NCBI GenBank assembly: GCA_016801885.1
Contig: CM028889.1
Span: 18,606,001 to 18,670,000, forward strand
Direction: 5' to 3'
Origin: Toxotes chatareus
Lineage: Eukaryota > Chordata > Actinopteri > Toxotidae
DNA: 64,000 nt
This document shows positions 1 to 13,800 of this stretch, in pieces. Under the pieces are notes generated by a model. The model did no database searches. It saw only the letters and a program-made list of their open reading frames with translations, and was not told where the DNA came from. Every line of letters starts with the position of its first letter. Position 1 is the first letter of the stretch. The position numbers and the translations under genes were made by a program.

Positions 1-846
1 ATTATGATGAAGTGGCAGTGTAACAATATGAGCTTTTGAACTAAGCAAAAGCTGACTTTAATGTTGTTGTTTTTTTTTTTTTTATATCTAATTACATGAT
101 AGAGAAGAGATTATTTTACACAGTCTAAGAATTTAACAGATGTGTTTTAAGTGGAGAGTGTTGTGGCTTGAATGCTGCTGTGGTCTAAAAATAACAACAA
201 AATTACAAAGTATAAACAGACCATTTCCAAAAACTGATATGGGTTTTCTGAAAGAAAAAACTGTACTTCTCCCTCTTAAAGAAATGTCTTAAATTTCAGC
301 CATGAGAAAGGGGCTCCATTTAGTTTTTTGTTTATGCTGACATTTGCTTCCTTTTGGCATCTGGCTGCTGGTCGACTTACTATTCAGTTTGATGAATTCA
401 ATAGTCATCAAAGTACGTGAACATCTTTGCAGTGCTGTGCACCACATAAATTGACTTCAAAAGCTCTTAACAGTCCCACTGGATACATTTAAATGTTTAA
501 TTTGAACATTTGTAGATGGTATCTGTGATTGTTTCCGATGCCATTCCTTTGTGCCTGTGTGTTCTCTCTTCTTATATCAGGATCTTTATTTCAATGAGAC
601 TATCTGATAACATAAGATAAATAATATTATTTTCAGCTTCCAGTTATTTTTACCTATATATCATGTTTGGTCTTATTCAAATATACAGTTTTTAGGTGTC
701 TGTGCTGGTAAAGGATCAGTGCTAGACTCTTGAATCTTCCTTGCATCTATAGATCAGACTTCAAGTGTCCTAGCTAACGTCTTCCTCTCACCATCATGAG
801 ATCCATTCTTACATTCTCTCTAAGTTGACCTTTGGCCTCTTCACAG
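1..846. other. Left-edge non-coding sequence
   Basis: AT-rich sequence with a poly(T) run near 69-83 and no convincing exon. The end of this stretch is a polypyrimidine-AG acceptor (AG at 845-846) feeding the first candidate exon. Because that exon is in phase 2, any transcript using it needs at least one further exon upstream, either here unrecognised or left of the window. Confidence 0.5.
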
Positions 847-1597
847 GGATGCCCAGGAGGCACAACACATCCCTGACAGCCCAGACTCCCCGAGTCGGTA
901 CGTTCACATTATGCACACACATTTATTCTTACAGTCTGGAACAATCAGCAGCTCCACAAAGAAAACATACACACCCAGTCCTGCTCGTAGTGCTACTAAC
1001 ACATCTAATAACAGTATAATAATACACTTGAACCTTTTGAGTTCACTGGTTTTTAACACGTTAACTCCAGACATGCTGAGTCATACACAGCGTGACCTTT
1101 GTTTCTATTAAGGTTGTCAGTCATAAACAGTCCAGACCTGGATCCCATCATCACAGACTTCAGGTAAGTGTCTCCAAATTGAAAATAGGAAGGACGTAAT
1201 TAAAGTAAATAAATATAAACATAAAAATATAATCAGATAAATAGATATTTAGGTTAAAGTTTAAACTCTCTTTTTTTAAGTGAATAGTTTTAGTCTTTAT
1301 TTTCTGTAAAACTCTCACAGATATTTTCTGAAAACTGTCAAGTGATTATCTGGAGAAAGATCCACAATAAATCACTGCCAAGAAAAAAAAGTAGCCTGGT
1401 AGTGTCCACATATATCACTGACTGTGTTTCTATGGTTCTCGTGATCATGTTCCTCAAACAAAAGCTCTTCTTTCAGCTGGTTTTCATCTCTAGAGATTAC
1501 CCTCTTTTCTCTAAATGGCCTTGATTTTGTTCCTCTGTTTCAGGTTACAGCTATCGGACAACAAAGATGCTCTGGAGTCAACGAATCCATCTAATGG
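847..1597 (+). CDS. Three short symmetric phase-2 exons, probable upstream exons of ttc39a (identity unproven)
   Basis: Three candidate exons have good splice sites: 847-897 (51 nt, donor GTACGT), 1113-1163 (51 nt, donor GTAAGTG) and 1544-1597 (54 nt, donor GTAAGAC). All begin and end in phase 2, and joined they stay open: DAQEAQHIPDSPDSPSR, then RLSVINSPDLDPIITDFR, then RLQLSDNKDALESTNPSNG. The last donor is in the same phase as the ttc39a first-exon donor at 4875, so splicing to ttc39a exon 2 at 8028 gives ...NPSNG followed by CSRSDL, parallel to ...TLSNG followed by CSRSDL from the local first exon. I infer an alternative longer N-terminus of TTC39A. The peptide is acidic and Ser/Pro/Asp-rich and I do not recognise a domain. 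The alternative is the 3' part of a different plus-strand gene that begins left of the window. Confidence 0.5.
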
Positions 1598-4318
1598 GTA
1601 AGACTGAAGAGCGAACTCTAACTGATCATAAACTCAGGTCCAGATCACAACAGAAACGCTTCAAAAAAACCCGCCAATGTCCTGTCACTGGCAAAAAGTG
1701 TCCTTGAAAAGTTGTCATGTTACTTTTGTCTCTTCGTTGTTATGTATTCCTGCTTATCTGTGAGTTGTTGTGAACAGATTGGAACTTGGGGGACTTTTCT
1801 TGACATCCTAGTGACACTGTAACGTAAAGGTCATGAGAAGGTCACTGGCATTAATGCAGCTTCTCCCTGCTGTTCACCACATTAATAATGCAGACAGAAC
1901 CTGAGAATAACATCATCTCTCAACTCTCTCTGTTGAGTTATGACTCAGTGAGTGCGAACACAAACCTGTTGCTTATTCAGTAGTCTAATCCTACATTGTG
2001 TTTCAAGGCATGTAAAGCATTTATTGGCAGCCTGAGGAGGAGGATAGTTGTGCCTGTATGGAACTTAAGGAGGGAATTTAAAGGTGCGACGTCTATGAAT
2101 TGGTCGACTGTCGACTTCATACTCTAAACAAATAGTGGGCAGCATACCACTAGAAAGTTGGGGTGTCCACCCCTATTGTAAGAAATGAGGATATGCAATC
2201 TCCAAGACAAATCCTGTTTGTTCGCTGCTCTCATGTTGGACAGAGTGCAGATTGGACGCTACGGTGACTCACTATTGCCTGTTGAGGTACAAAGCGGTAT
2301 TACAAGATGGGATTGGCCTGAGCTAGCTGGTTAGCATGCTAACTTCAGTAGACATCTCTGTAACGCAAGACATAAATGTCTTTTGTCAAAACTGTTACAG
2401 CTTCACATTCTGTTGATAATCATGGTTAATTTCTGAACATTTTAAACTAAATTTATATTTTGCCCCTTTTAAAGGAAAAGAGCATGGATGATCTGCAAAA
2501 ACTAAATAGTGGTTAAAGTTGCTAATGTAGTTGTTAGACAGTTATTTGAAGAAATTTAATATTTTAAAAAATACATGTCCCTGCTTTCTCATTTACTTAA
2601 TTTTTTTATTTTAATTAATTTTAAGGTGACGTTTCACAGGAAATCTGCTGAGTTTATAGTTGATTTACAGCCAAAGGATTTGTTGCTTTATCGTACAAAA
2701 CCATTTTACCTCGCACATTATGCAGCCCGGTACTCCTGCTGTCCTAATAATTTAGCTGTCTCACCCACAATTTATTTAAATTGTTTGCAAGTGCTACCAT
2801 GTTCTTTGGGCACTGGACTGGTATAATAGGTCACTACTGACTTTTGCAGTGTATTTAATTTTGCCACTTATCCAGTGTGAACGCAGCTTGTATGAAATTA
2901 GGACACAGCTGAGGAGCTAAGATCTACAAATGTTAAGGATGGAAAAAAAAAAATAGAAGCCTGAACGATTTGAAATGGCAACGTCTCTGGAGTCATAATC
3001 GCGCAGTAAATCCTTGTTTTTGTTTTTTTGGTTGCCAAATCCAATTCTCCACCATGAGGACAGCAGTTTATGAAATCTAGTTATCGTCAGCTTGAACCCA
3101 TGATGCTGTGCTCCTCACAGCAACAGTTACATGTTTTGATTTTTTTGTTGTTGTGTTTTTTTGCTTGTGCCATGTACCATGAGATAGAAAAATATATCAA
3201 ATGTGACATGTGCTTAGGCATGGTCACATGAGTGTGATCTTTATGCTTTATGTGTCACTAACGGAGTGTGGATGTGTGTGTGTGTGGTTGTATATGTGTG
3301 CTTTAGAGCCATGTAGAGTTTTACTCTGGCTTTGATGGAGAGAAATAATATTTGTGGTTAAGGCAATTGTTCTTAAACAGCAATGAATATAGACCTGTTC
3401 AATGACAATAAAGGCTATTCTATTCTATTATACCCAAATAAATTCAACTGACACTCATTGACAGGCGGAACTGAGAAGGAACAAAGTTCAGACTTTTCTT
3501 TAAATCTGTGTCACACAGTACAGTTGGAGACATCACTTGGGAATTTATTGGTATTTTCTACTATTTTGTAGAAATAATTGAGAATTGAGAAAATTACTAG
3601 ACTGAGGTAAATAAACAAGCATTCTTATGAGTAAAAGCTATTTAACTCCCCTAGAATTTGAGAACTCTTAAGAAAAGTGATTTTTTTTATGTTGTAAGAC
3701 TCCAATGGGATGATTGAACACTATTATTGGCATATTTGTTCTCAGTGTTGACAAATCAGAGTTTACTGTATCCTCCTCAGCCCTTTTCAAAAGGATTAAA
3801 CATCTTAGAGCTTTTCTGGTTTCGGATAATAGGCCTTTTTCATCAGCAAGGAGGTCAAGTTCTCTCTGAAGTAAAGCTAATATGCCTTCTTCTGCTCTCA
3901 AGTGCATGTACATCACTCACACACACACACACACCATCTAATGGCTGCTGTTCACGGTGATCAAACACTGTAACGGCTGGCACTTTGCCTGTATTTCATT
4001 CATAATTTTACATTGTTTATCCACAATACGAGCTGCTGTGCTGCATCTATGTCTTCTATTTCTGGACTCTGTGGCCACTGCAGTGTTCAGTCTCTGCCAC
4101 TGCAGCAGACAAGACCGGCTGAGATCCACACAGCACACTAGCACTCTCTTTTTCCACCTATTAAACCTCAGTTTCCCTCCTTCACCTATAGCAGAAGAAA
4201 ACGTGATGGTTGTTGTGTCGAGAATGAAAGAAAGCCTCGTAATTTCTTCTTTTAGCTATCATTCTCTCCTTCCTCCTAGCTCTGTTGTTTTTTTTTTTTT
4301 TTTGATAGTTTCACATCT
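1598..4318 (+). other. Intron or intergenic region between upstream exons and ttc39a promoter
   Basis: No coding exon is convincing here. It holds AT-rich sequence, a short TG-rich patch near 3271-3300, a retroelement-like tail at 3397-3431, and a GCTAGC/TTAGC/GCTAAC patch near 2322-2345. Open frames at 2575-2826, 3727-3960 and 3957-4325 lack splice logic and family resemblance. Confidence 0.5.
3397..3431 (+). repeat. Possible retroelement 3' tail
   Basis: The sequence reads AATGACAATAAAGG followed by repeated ATTCT units. That pairing resembles the 3' end of teleost non-LTR retroelements or their SINE partners. A reverse-orientation match to the same TACAATGACAATAAAG core lies at 44019-44050. 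No reverse transcriptase remnant is visible upstream, so this would be a 5'-truncated copy at most. Confidence 0.3.
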
Positions 4319-4442
4319 TATATAAAAATCCTGAGGCCGTCAGCTGTTGGACTTTAGCCCCGCCCCTGATTTAGAATTAACCAATCGGAGCAGAGACTGC
4401 AGTCTGTAGCATGAGGGTGATGATCGGAAGAGGTGGGACAGG

Positions 4443-4492
<50 letters not shown>

Positions 4493-4500
4493 GTGCCAGC
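4319..4500 (+). promoter_or_regulatory. ttc39a: Candidate ttc39a promoter and start of leader
   Basis: Within 70 bases are a TATA-like TATATAAAAA (4319-4328), a GC box (CCCCGCCCCT, about 4357-4366) and CCAAT (4381-4385). They lie about 450-520 bases before the ttc39a ATG. The spacing suits a start site just after about 4350 from the TATA box, or after about 4420 from the GC/CCAAT pair. The transcribed leader would include a (GT)n tract and a long pyrimidine tract. Motif matches only; no start-site data. Confidence 0.4.
4446..4490 (+). repeat. (TG)n microsatellite, about 22 units, in the ttc39a 5' region
   Basis: Uninterrupted TG dinucleotides, likely inside the ttc39a 5' untranslated region or core promoter. 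The tract reads open in one frame, producing a spurious Val/Cys-repeat ORF. Confidence 0.95.
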
Positions 4501-4576
4501 ACAGATAGCCTGTGTATTCTCTCCTCATGTGTGATAGTCATCCCAATCTCATTAAGGGCTGCTATTGCTGCTGTGC

Positions 4577-4695
4577 CCTTCCTCCGTTTCCTCCTCCACC
4601 TCTTTCTCTCTCCCTCTCTCCTTCATTCTTCGCCCTCTCTCTCTTTCTGTCTTCTTTCTCTCTCTCCCTCTCTCACCCGCCTGCCCTTCTGCCGC
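4577..4695 (+). repeat. Polypyrimidine (CT-rich) tract
   Basis: About 120 bases that are almost entirely C/T (CTCTCT, TTCTCT and CCTCC units), just upstream of the ttc39a start codon. The opposite strand reads as an Arg/Glu-rich spurious ORF. As part of the leader it could affect translation or form triplex DNA; that is inference. Confidence 0.85.
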
Positions 4696-4837
4696 TGCTT
4701 CTGCTCTTGTTGCTGCTGCTACAGAAAGAGACACAGACCATTACACTGCACACTACACAGCCCCAGGCTCGCATTCACTTCTGCAATTTTCTTTATCTGT
4801 CTGTCTCTCTTTCACACCCACACACACACTTTGCCAG

Positions 4838-7800
4838 ATGAAAATGTCAGGAGAAGAAGAGACTCTGTCAAACGGGTAAGATACTTCACTACTGCTGCAT
4901 GTCGGGATGACGTGTGCTTGTCATTCAGTCGGCCTCTGTGAGATGCTCTGTAAGTGTGTGCTATTCTCTTTTGCTCCCATGATGTTAAGGAAAATGCGTG
5001 TGTGTGTTCAAGTGGTGACACCCAGGCATGTGGACAAACTTGCTTGGGTTATTATAGGAACATCTCAGGTCTATTGTCTCTCAGCTCAATGCAAAGAGGC
5101 CTCCAAGCGTCTTATACCAGCTGCAATAAATGTGGTGAAAAAAAAAGCTCTGTGAACAAGAGTTGAAAAACTAGTGCTTCGTCACTCTTAAGCCAGTTTG
5201 TGTGCTTGCATGTTGGCTTACATGAGCACATGCAGGGGTGTGTTTGTGAATAGTGGTTGTGTGCTAAGTGGGTGTTTTTTCCGTGTGTGTTTGTGTGCGT
5301 TTATGTGATAATGATTTTTATTGTGCAACTTAGTCTCTTGAGAAATAAAGCCAGAATTTCAGACTCGCTTCCCTAAAATTCAATTAAATTATCGGGACAA
5401 TGTGTGGTATGTACATCCTGAACCTAACAGACTCTCCTCATTGTCCTGGTTGTCATGCCTTTTATTTCTTTCATACAATTGTCAATTATTCCCTCCATTT
5501 AAGGGACAGTGTCGTGTACTGAGTGATTGTTCACTTTGTTCACTGACTGAGATCTGCTTCATTTCCTTTTCAGTGTCCTCAGGCCTCTTATTGTCTAAGG
5601 TGTAAACTTTCCAAAATCTTCTTTTCCAGTTAGCCAGAACTAGTTGAGTTGGTTTTCACCTTTAAGGAAGCAATGAAGCCACTGATTGCTCACCCTCATT
5701 AATACAGTCAGCATACTGTAGCTACTGCTGTTAGTTTACAAATATGACAGTAAGGTTATAATCTTAGGATAAAGGATAAAGTGAAATGAATATGCCTGGG
5801 ATCAAGACTTGGTCGTGGGGTTGTGTTTAATATTAAGTTTTGGTTAAGATTAGACATGTTTTTAATGGTTATAAATTAAGATGAAGGGCCTGGAAATGAA
5901 TATAGTGCCATGATAAGTTTGGTTTGAGTATCCAAAGACAAAACTGATGATGATAACTCAGCTTAAACACATCTGACCATTCCTTGTTTCTATGTCAGCC
6001 TGTTTTTTTAGGTAAAAGTGACAGTCGGCAGTCACTGCACCTTTACAGAGAGAAAACTGTTACAACACAGCAGAGGAAACTGGTTGGTTTTAGTCAGCGG
6101 CCACTGGGGGAAGACATGTGACTCTACATCATTATCCTTGAAATCAATGACATAAACATATATACAGTATGTTACCTTGCTTTGATATCCTCCTGGCATT
6201 ATCAGTGATCATATTATTGATCCTTTTACATCTCATTCTTTAATCATCTGTAGACACTCTGGTATAGAATGGATGTAATAGAATGTAAATTAAGTTTATC
6301 ATTACAATTTTTACTATTATTATTACAATTATTATTGTTAACTTAAACTTTGGTGCCTGATTTTTTTAAAGAAATCTTTGAGTTTTTTCCTGACCAAAAG
6401 AAAAATGTATGATGAACATACATGTTGATCTGACAGCAGTCACCATTGTGAGTTTCTGGGCTGTTATCAGGAAGCTCAGCTTGCCTCTGGTCATATGGCA
6501 AACACAGCAGTCACCTGCTTGTCATTAGGCAGAGCTGCACCAGGGTGTGTGCTCCTTTATGGTGGTGTTGGTGTGTATATGAGATGATTTTATAGTTCCT
6601 CTGTGTTCTCTAAGTGGCAGGAATTTAAAGTGAATGCTGTCTATTAGTCACTGCTGTTACACACATTAGTTGTAGTGGTGTTTGTCCATTTTCTGCCCTC
6701 CTGTTCTTCTGCATCTGTCTAAGGTCTGCAGCTGGCATCACATACTCTGTGTTAAAGAGGTAACGTTGACTGACTGACTGCATTCCATCTGTTAAACCTA
6801 AATGGGAAACAATAGTCATGCGTCGTGATTATCATTGCACTTGTGATCAATACGGTGGCCTGGAAAAGCAAACTGGATTTCAAGATGAAACAAAAAAGTC
6901 ATCAGGTTCCTATTTCACAGAAATAGGAACAAATTAACAACTCAGAAAATATGCATCTCTCAGGCACTTTATTATAAAAATTTACATAAATAGCAAATTA
7001 CTGAATTTATGAAATAGTATCATTTGACATAACAAGTCATAATGACAGGAATTAATCATCTTAATGTTGAAGAGCATTAGTGTAGTGCTCCTGTCAGCCA
7101 TTAGTGTTTCAGATTCACCATTTTCTTTTGTTCATTCATTCATTCGTTTGGCTCATTATGCTGAATGTTAGTGCTTCTCACATGCTGTGTGCTGCTTGCA
7201 CCCTGTTGTGAAGAATAAAACACACACATTTAAGCAGATCCGTTATCAGCACAGTGAGGGAAGACAGAAGATGAGGGAGCCTTGTAATGAAGGAACAGTG
7301 CATGATTCTCTGTCTTGACTTGTGCTCAGTTTGGCCATGCTACACTCTCATCACGTGGGGGTCATGTGCCCCCATGTAATGAAGTCAGAATACACAGCAA
7401 CTTTATCAACCATTATCAGCAGCTTCCACAAAGACAGTTTACAACAGTGTGTTGTGTTTAGAAGAGGATACAGAAATGATTTATGGTGGCAACAGCTTCT
7501 GTTCTTCAACGTTGACAACTCCTGGTCAAAACTGGTCCCTGAGCTTGTACTCATATTAAAGTGTGTGGTTGGGCAAGTACTTTAATTGGCTGTTAACTGG
7601 CTGAGTCTGGCTGTGTTTCTGTTTCTCTTGTGAAATAATAGAAGATTTAATTTTGGACAAATACAAATAGTGAGCTAAGACAATATGAAGTTTCCACTTT
7701 CTCTGTTGGAGGCTGCCTTTGTTGCAGTACATGAAAATAGGGTCAGTGCAGCGGAGACAAACAGATGGACAAAGGAAAAGTAGGGGATGGCAGAGCAGAA

Positions 7801-10800
7801 TGAGGTGACATGGATCTTATTTGAATCCCACTTGTAATTTTAATGACAGTTTATCAGGTATAATAAGACAGACATGTCAAGTGTAATATGTGTATGATCA
7901 GCTCAAAGTGATTCTTTATAGAGATCAGAAATGCTCACTAAACTAAGAATTCATCAGACCCCAAGCTTGGCTTGTTTATTAGGCAACACTTTACCCTCGT
8001 CATTCTGTGTTTGTTTTGGTTCTCCAGGTGCTCGCGGTCAGACCTGTCTCTGGCGCTAGAGGACTGTATGGCTGCCTTGGATCTGTTTCTGAGGAATGAC
8101 TTTGAGGAGGCGCAGGCCCGGCTCAAATGCAGGTAAGACGTAACCTGAACCAGCTATTCTAATATAGCTGCTGTTTTCACCTGTGGTGGAGCTCAGAGCC
8201 ACCTGGCTTTGTGCTCTCATGGACAAATATAATGGATGAGAGACAAACAGCTGCCTTAATGCACGCTAGCATATTTTTAGTTTGCACTCTCAGCTGGAGT
8301 TTCAACGGATAATAATAAAATGAATGGGGGCTGAATTCTATTTAGCTGCTTCAGTATTGTTCATACTGGCTTACTGTCAAGCCTTACTGGGGCACTTGAA
8401 TAGAACAGTGTTCAATTGTTCATGTTATGAGTAAACTTTTCTTCTCTATGCTTCAAGTTTAATGTGGAAAAAAAAGGCCTGTGGATTTTGCATTTTAGGT
8501 TGGTTCTAATTAGCAAATGTCAGCATAAACCAAGATAGTAAACATCCAAACATAAGCATATCAGCATTACCATTATGAGCATGTTAGCCCTCTGATGTGT
8601 GATGCTCTTATCTCAGTGCACCTCTGTGCCCGTAGGTACTGCCTCGTCTCACCCCACAGATGAAAGTCTTTCAACTGTCAGATTGCTGAGCAGAGATGTG
8701 CTTTACTCTGTTGCTTCTGTTTTGCTGACAACTAAGTAAAACTCTTTCCTACCATGGTTGATTTAATATGCATTTTGTGAAGTAAAACATTACATCGTCT
8801 GTTGTTTAGCATCCTAAAATTGCTTCCTAAAAGCAATTAGATTCATGTATTTGCTCTATAAATGAGGAAAAAGGATAAATGAGTTCTCCCTGTAAACTTT
8901 TCTGTGTCGCAATAACTTCTAGTGCATTTTTATGGTCCAAAAAGATGCCAATGACATAATAAATACGCTCGCAATAATTTGAAGGTTTAAATATCCAGGA
9001 ACAGATCAGTGTTTGCTGCTGATGATTGAAACTTCCCCTCCAGGCTCACACCATTTCTTCCAGTCTTGTATTCCAACACCGTGTCATCAAGTTTCTCCAA
9101 TGTTCACTGCTCATTCTCTCGTCTATTACCAGAACCTTTATCACACCATTGTTATTATCCTCCTCCCTCTGTCTCTTCTCTCTGGGGCTGTGGACCACTC
9201 CTTAGCTCCAGTTTTTTCTTTTCAGGCTTTGCTCACAATGAAACATAAGAAAGCTGTACTTTCTTTTCATAATTTTGTACTAAAGCCAAATTGACACACC
9301 AAATTGATAGCTTGGCGTATTTGGTGTCCATGTTACAATTTAGTGTTTTAGTTTACATTTTAGTGTTTTTAACATGAAGTGAAAAAGGTCCTGATTGATT
9401 TAATTTGCTTTATTTCTTAGCTCAGACTTAATAATGCAGACTTTCAATTACAACATTACATACATTCTTTGTTGCCAAGTGACTGTCCTGGTGCCACAAG
9501 CATAATATGTATGTACAACTTGTATATAAATACATATATAAATATTCCCTAGCATTACGTCCAGCTGCTGCCACCTGAGGCTTGGCAATCTGTAAGCCCA
9601 CCAGGTCCTGATTTCTGTCTCAATAGTCTTCCCAAAGCTCTGTGTGGGTTATCTCTTCTTCTTTCAGTCACTGAAATGCACCTTTACAAACAGCAGTCAC
9701 AAATATGTAGATGTTTTGAGCCCAGATGGTTGGACCAGATGTCAGTGCAGATTTAAACTAGGGATTAAGGCATGTCTGCCCAGGAATTCCTAGGATATCT
9801 GGCCAGATCATTTTTTAATGTAGTCTTTACCAGTTGGATGTCCTATTTAGGTGTGTGAAAGTAGTTCAAGAGTTGCAATAATTATATTCAGTGCAAGTTG
9901 CTGAATAATCGCTGTGTCCTTCCCCCCAGCTTCTCTGTAGTTTTCACAAAAGAATTCAGTGAACAGGAAGGAAGCAGTCAGATTATAGTGTCATTTTACA
10001 TTTGAATGCAGCACTCTCATCAAATTGAGATGTGGCTGCATTTTGTTTGGTTTGTACAAAACCTGATATATAGTATTATGGAAGGTGTGTTGACATCTGC
10101 TGCACTGAGAGAGAAAGTGCAAGAAACGCTGAAAGAGTAATCTGTGGGAAACAAACAGCCCCGAGTGCATCTGTCCTCTGATTTAGTCCACGTGTGCTTT
10201 CCAGTTGTCTCCTCCTTCAGTCTGTGTCTCTTTTCCCCCCTCCTCAAGCTGGGCTGATGCAGTCAACTGGGCAACTGGGGACAGCGGACAGGGATCTCTG
10301 CAGCGTGCGCACACACATACACACACACTGAAATGTTTACTTCCACTATGAGGATGATCTTCCTGATGCAATCAGATAATTACATATTTCAGAAAACATA
10401 CTGAGAGACATTAACTCATTCAAAAAGGAGATGAAGGGCATCTGTAGCTCAGGTGCAGCATTTCGGCCATTGATGGTAAGGTTGGTAGTAATGTACTTTC
10501 ACAGGTGTTCTTGAGCAAGACACTGACAGACAGCCATTGACTGAACCACAAGTTGCTCCCAGTTTATGAATTTATGAAAATGTTGGAGAGTCTAGCTTTG
10601 GAAATAGAAAGGACTCAGATATTCTAGGGCCCAGACTGTATGTTTCCCCTCCTGTGAGCCATAGTTGAGGAGCCACTGCAGACTCATCTACATCATTGTA
10701 GAAACATGCCTACTAAGTAACCATTCAAGTGCTTATAGGTGTTTTTTTGTCTTGATCAGCCTTCAAATCCCACAGCTATCCAACAGCAGGCTTAGCTTTA

Positions 10801-13800
10801 TTTGCCTGCTCTCTGTTCAAACATGCCATCAGACCATGCACAGCCAAAACAGTACAAACTTATTGTCCCATCATGCTGCCCTGCCCGATTGCCCATGGCT
10901 GTAGCAGGGAGTGAGTGCATGAGTTGTAAGGCAAATGTGTAGCAGTATGACATACACTACAGCACCTGACGCAGCAGTTTCTTGGTAAAAATGATGCGAC
11001 GTTGTTCCTCTTGAGGCTGTGCCCATGTCCTTACGTGCATGAAAACCTTTTATGACTCTACGCTATGCTAACACTCAAAGGAATGACTGTTCTTCGTAAG
11101 GTTTATATCTAGTTCCGAAACTTAGCTGCTTGCCTCTTGAGCTTTCACTCTGTGTCATTTCTCAGTAAAAACCACTGGGAACAATGATGGGTTTTGACTG
11201 AAATAAAACATTTTGCACGTGGTGCTCTCACCATTGCTGCACTTCTTTGTTGTTACTAACTTCCTTATTGTTGCTAACACGTGCAGGACTGAATTCAAGG
11301 CATGTGCGTGCAGATGCATTTTTTTGGAGAAAGCACAACCCAGCTCCTCCCTTGTATCTGGGAACCGTGTGTTAAAAATATGTGGGAGACCCAGCTTTAG
11401 TGCTGTCCCAAGGATGAAGCCCTTTGTGTCCCTGAGCCCTAAGATGATGCTGATTGAAAAATGTGAAATAGAGTGCTGCTGTGAAATATTTGGAATTCCT
11501 AACCACTTTACACAGCTACAAGCAATTCAGATTACCTCACGGCTCCATTTTAAAGACGTGTCTCGGCGGCAGTTTGAGCTGTCATCTTACATAAATAAGC
11601 CTCACGCAATGGACATGTAAGGCAGGATAATGTCTCTGCCTCTCAGCCTGTACCTCCTCCTTCTCTGACTGTCAGCTGTTGCTTCCTGGTTGCTGCTGGG
11701 TGGGTTCTTGTTTACCGGTTGGTCACTGAATTAGAATTAATCGTATTAATTACTTTTGGTGGAGAGCTGAAGCTCAGCAAACTCTGTCTATCTGCTATTA
11801 GAAACCCTAACTGATTGCTGCTATACGATGTGACTAGACTATATTAAAAGTGTGACATCAATATGACTTCTATGCTAAAAGTCTCATCGATGATGCCTGT
11901 TTCATCTCTGTTTGCTCCTCTTTGTAAAGTATCCATTAAGTCTAAATATATAGTTTATAAATAAAGTTAAGCTTGCACCCGTGTCCATGGGTTGGAAAAT
12001 AGTTTATGTGTCCATGAAAGAAGATTGGTTTGAGCGACAGAGGCTGGTCACATGAGTCAGTCTGTGGTGAACAACAAAGAAAGGTCAGTTATGCAGACTG
12101 ACGGCATTCCTCTCTATGCACCTCCGCCTTTATGTTTTACCGAAATTATACTAACCGTGTCTTTGTGGATATGTTTAAAATAGACAGGTATACACAGAGA
12201 ACCATAAACTGTGACTGCAGTAGGACAGCACCTTCACATCAATATCACGTTTTTGTTGTTTTATTGTTCAACTTAATTCTGTTTATGTAATTAGGTGCAG
12301 TAGTGGAACTGGAACATCAAGGTTTTTTTTTAACTAGAACAACAAGTAGAACAGTCTACCAAAAAAATGTGTGTGACATCAAACAATTTTACGTCATCAC
12401 TTTAAAACCTGCAATAAGCGGCACCAGAAACCACAGGTATAAATAGAACCAATTTTTTTCCTGTGTAGTGGTTTGGTTTTAGTTTTCTGAGTATTCAATC
12501 ACACTGCTGTTGTTAGGAAGAATCTTCTCTTAGTTAAACGAAAGGTTTTTCTCCCACCTTCATAGTTACTGTCACCACACCAGCGAGAGAACGTCGTCTG
12601 TCTGAATCAATGTGTTGTTTAATATCTATCGCATCCTGTTTCCTTTTCAAGGCCAGTGCAGTATAACTGAAAACAAATATTGTGCGTTGTCTTTTTTACA
12701 GAACCAAAGACAGCATGTACCATGCCCTGACTTACGCCACGATTCTAGAAATGCAGGCCATGATGACCTTTGACCCCCAACACATCCTGGCTGCAGGAAA
12801 CACCATGAAGGAGGCCCAGGCTATTTGCCAACGGTGAGACTTTGCTCCAACACCATGGTGAAACAATGCTTAGATGATCAGCTGATAAACTGTGACAGGG
12901 GATTTTTCTTAGTTCCTCTAGTCAGCTGCAGATGTGAATTTTTTCTCTTAGAAGCCAATCGGGCTAGAGACAAGCCAGTTGCAGAAGCAATACAAAAAAA
13001 GTTTGATTTTAGAAAATAACATTTAGATTTAGGTTATAAAAGGGGAGGAAAGTGAGTTTGATCACTCTCAAACTGCTTATTCAGCCATTCAGATATACAC
13101 GTCATACTGTATCATTTGAACACGTATTAGTAACATCATATCAAAACCACAGAACATGCTGAGGTATAAAGAATGTCACAGCTGCCTGTCACAGCTTGTC
13201 CTGGAGCCACTGTGAGAGTCTGTCATGCCTCAGAGGTGGAATAACAGCAGATCTAATTAGCCCAACCTGATAAACATGCACTGAAACTGATCTGAAGTCA
13301 GCACTGCGTTTTCCTTTTTAATGTCGGGACTGTTGGTGGGAAATTTAATGCTTGGTCAGCACCTTGTGGTAACTTCATCCTGCAGCAGCTCAGCATCCTG
13401 TCTTCGCTGGAAAGAGGCTGAGTCACTGATTTGCATTGGAAATAAGATAACCGAAGAAATGCAGGACAGTGCAATGCTGCTGAAAAACAATCTTTAAGAT
13501 TTTCAGTGGATCCATGCCACTGATGACTGATGATAGTTTTGTGTTTTGTGCTTTCAGGCACCGCAAGAAGTCAAGCTTCTCCAAAAACTTCACAGAAGGT
13601 CAGTGAAACCCTGTACTGACAGGATGAGTAATGGACAACATTTAGGCAGCAGTTTCAGTTGTGTTTTACATGTGTGAGTACTTGATTGTCGGTGTACATG
13701 AGCTTATGTAAAATTTGCTAACGGCAAAGGCTTCTGTCATGTGTATGTGCACTCATGTTAAAGTACTAAAAGCGCACGTGTGTATGGATATATTTGTATG

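Noticed and set aside
4411..4941. 176-codon plus-strand ORF with a Val/Cys repeat
   Set aside because: It is the (TG)n and pyrimidine tract read through; it overlaps the real ttc39a start exon in another frame.
10435..10520. tRNA- or SINE-like start (CTGTAGCTCAGGTGCAGCATT)
   Set aside because: Only an A-box-like TAGCTCAG word is present; no B box, no cloverleaf and no SINE tail.
11213..11620. 135-codon ORF in ttc39a intron 2
   Set aside because: No recognisable domain, no splice context, and mixed composition typical of chance intronic frames.
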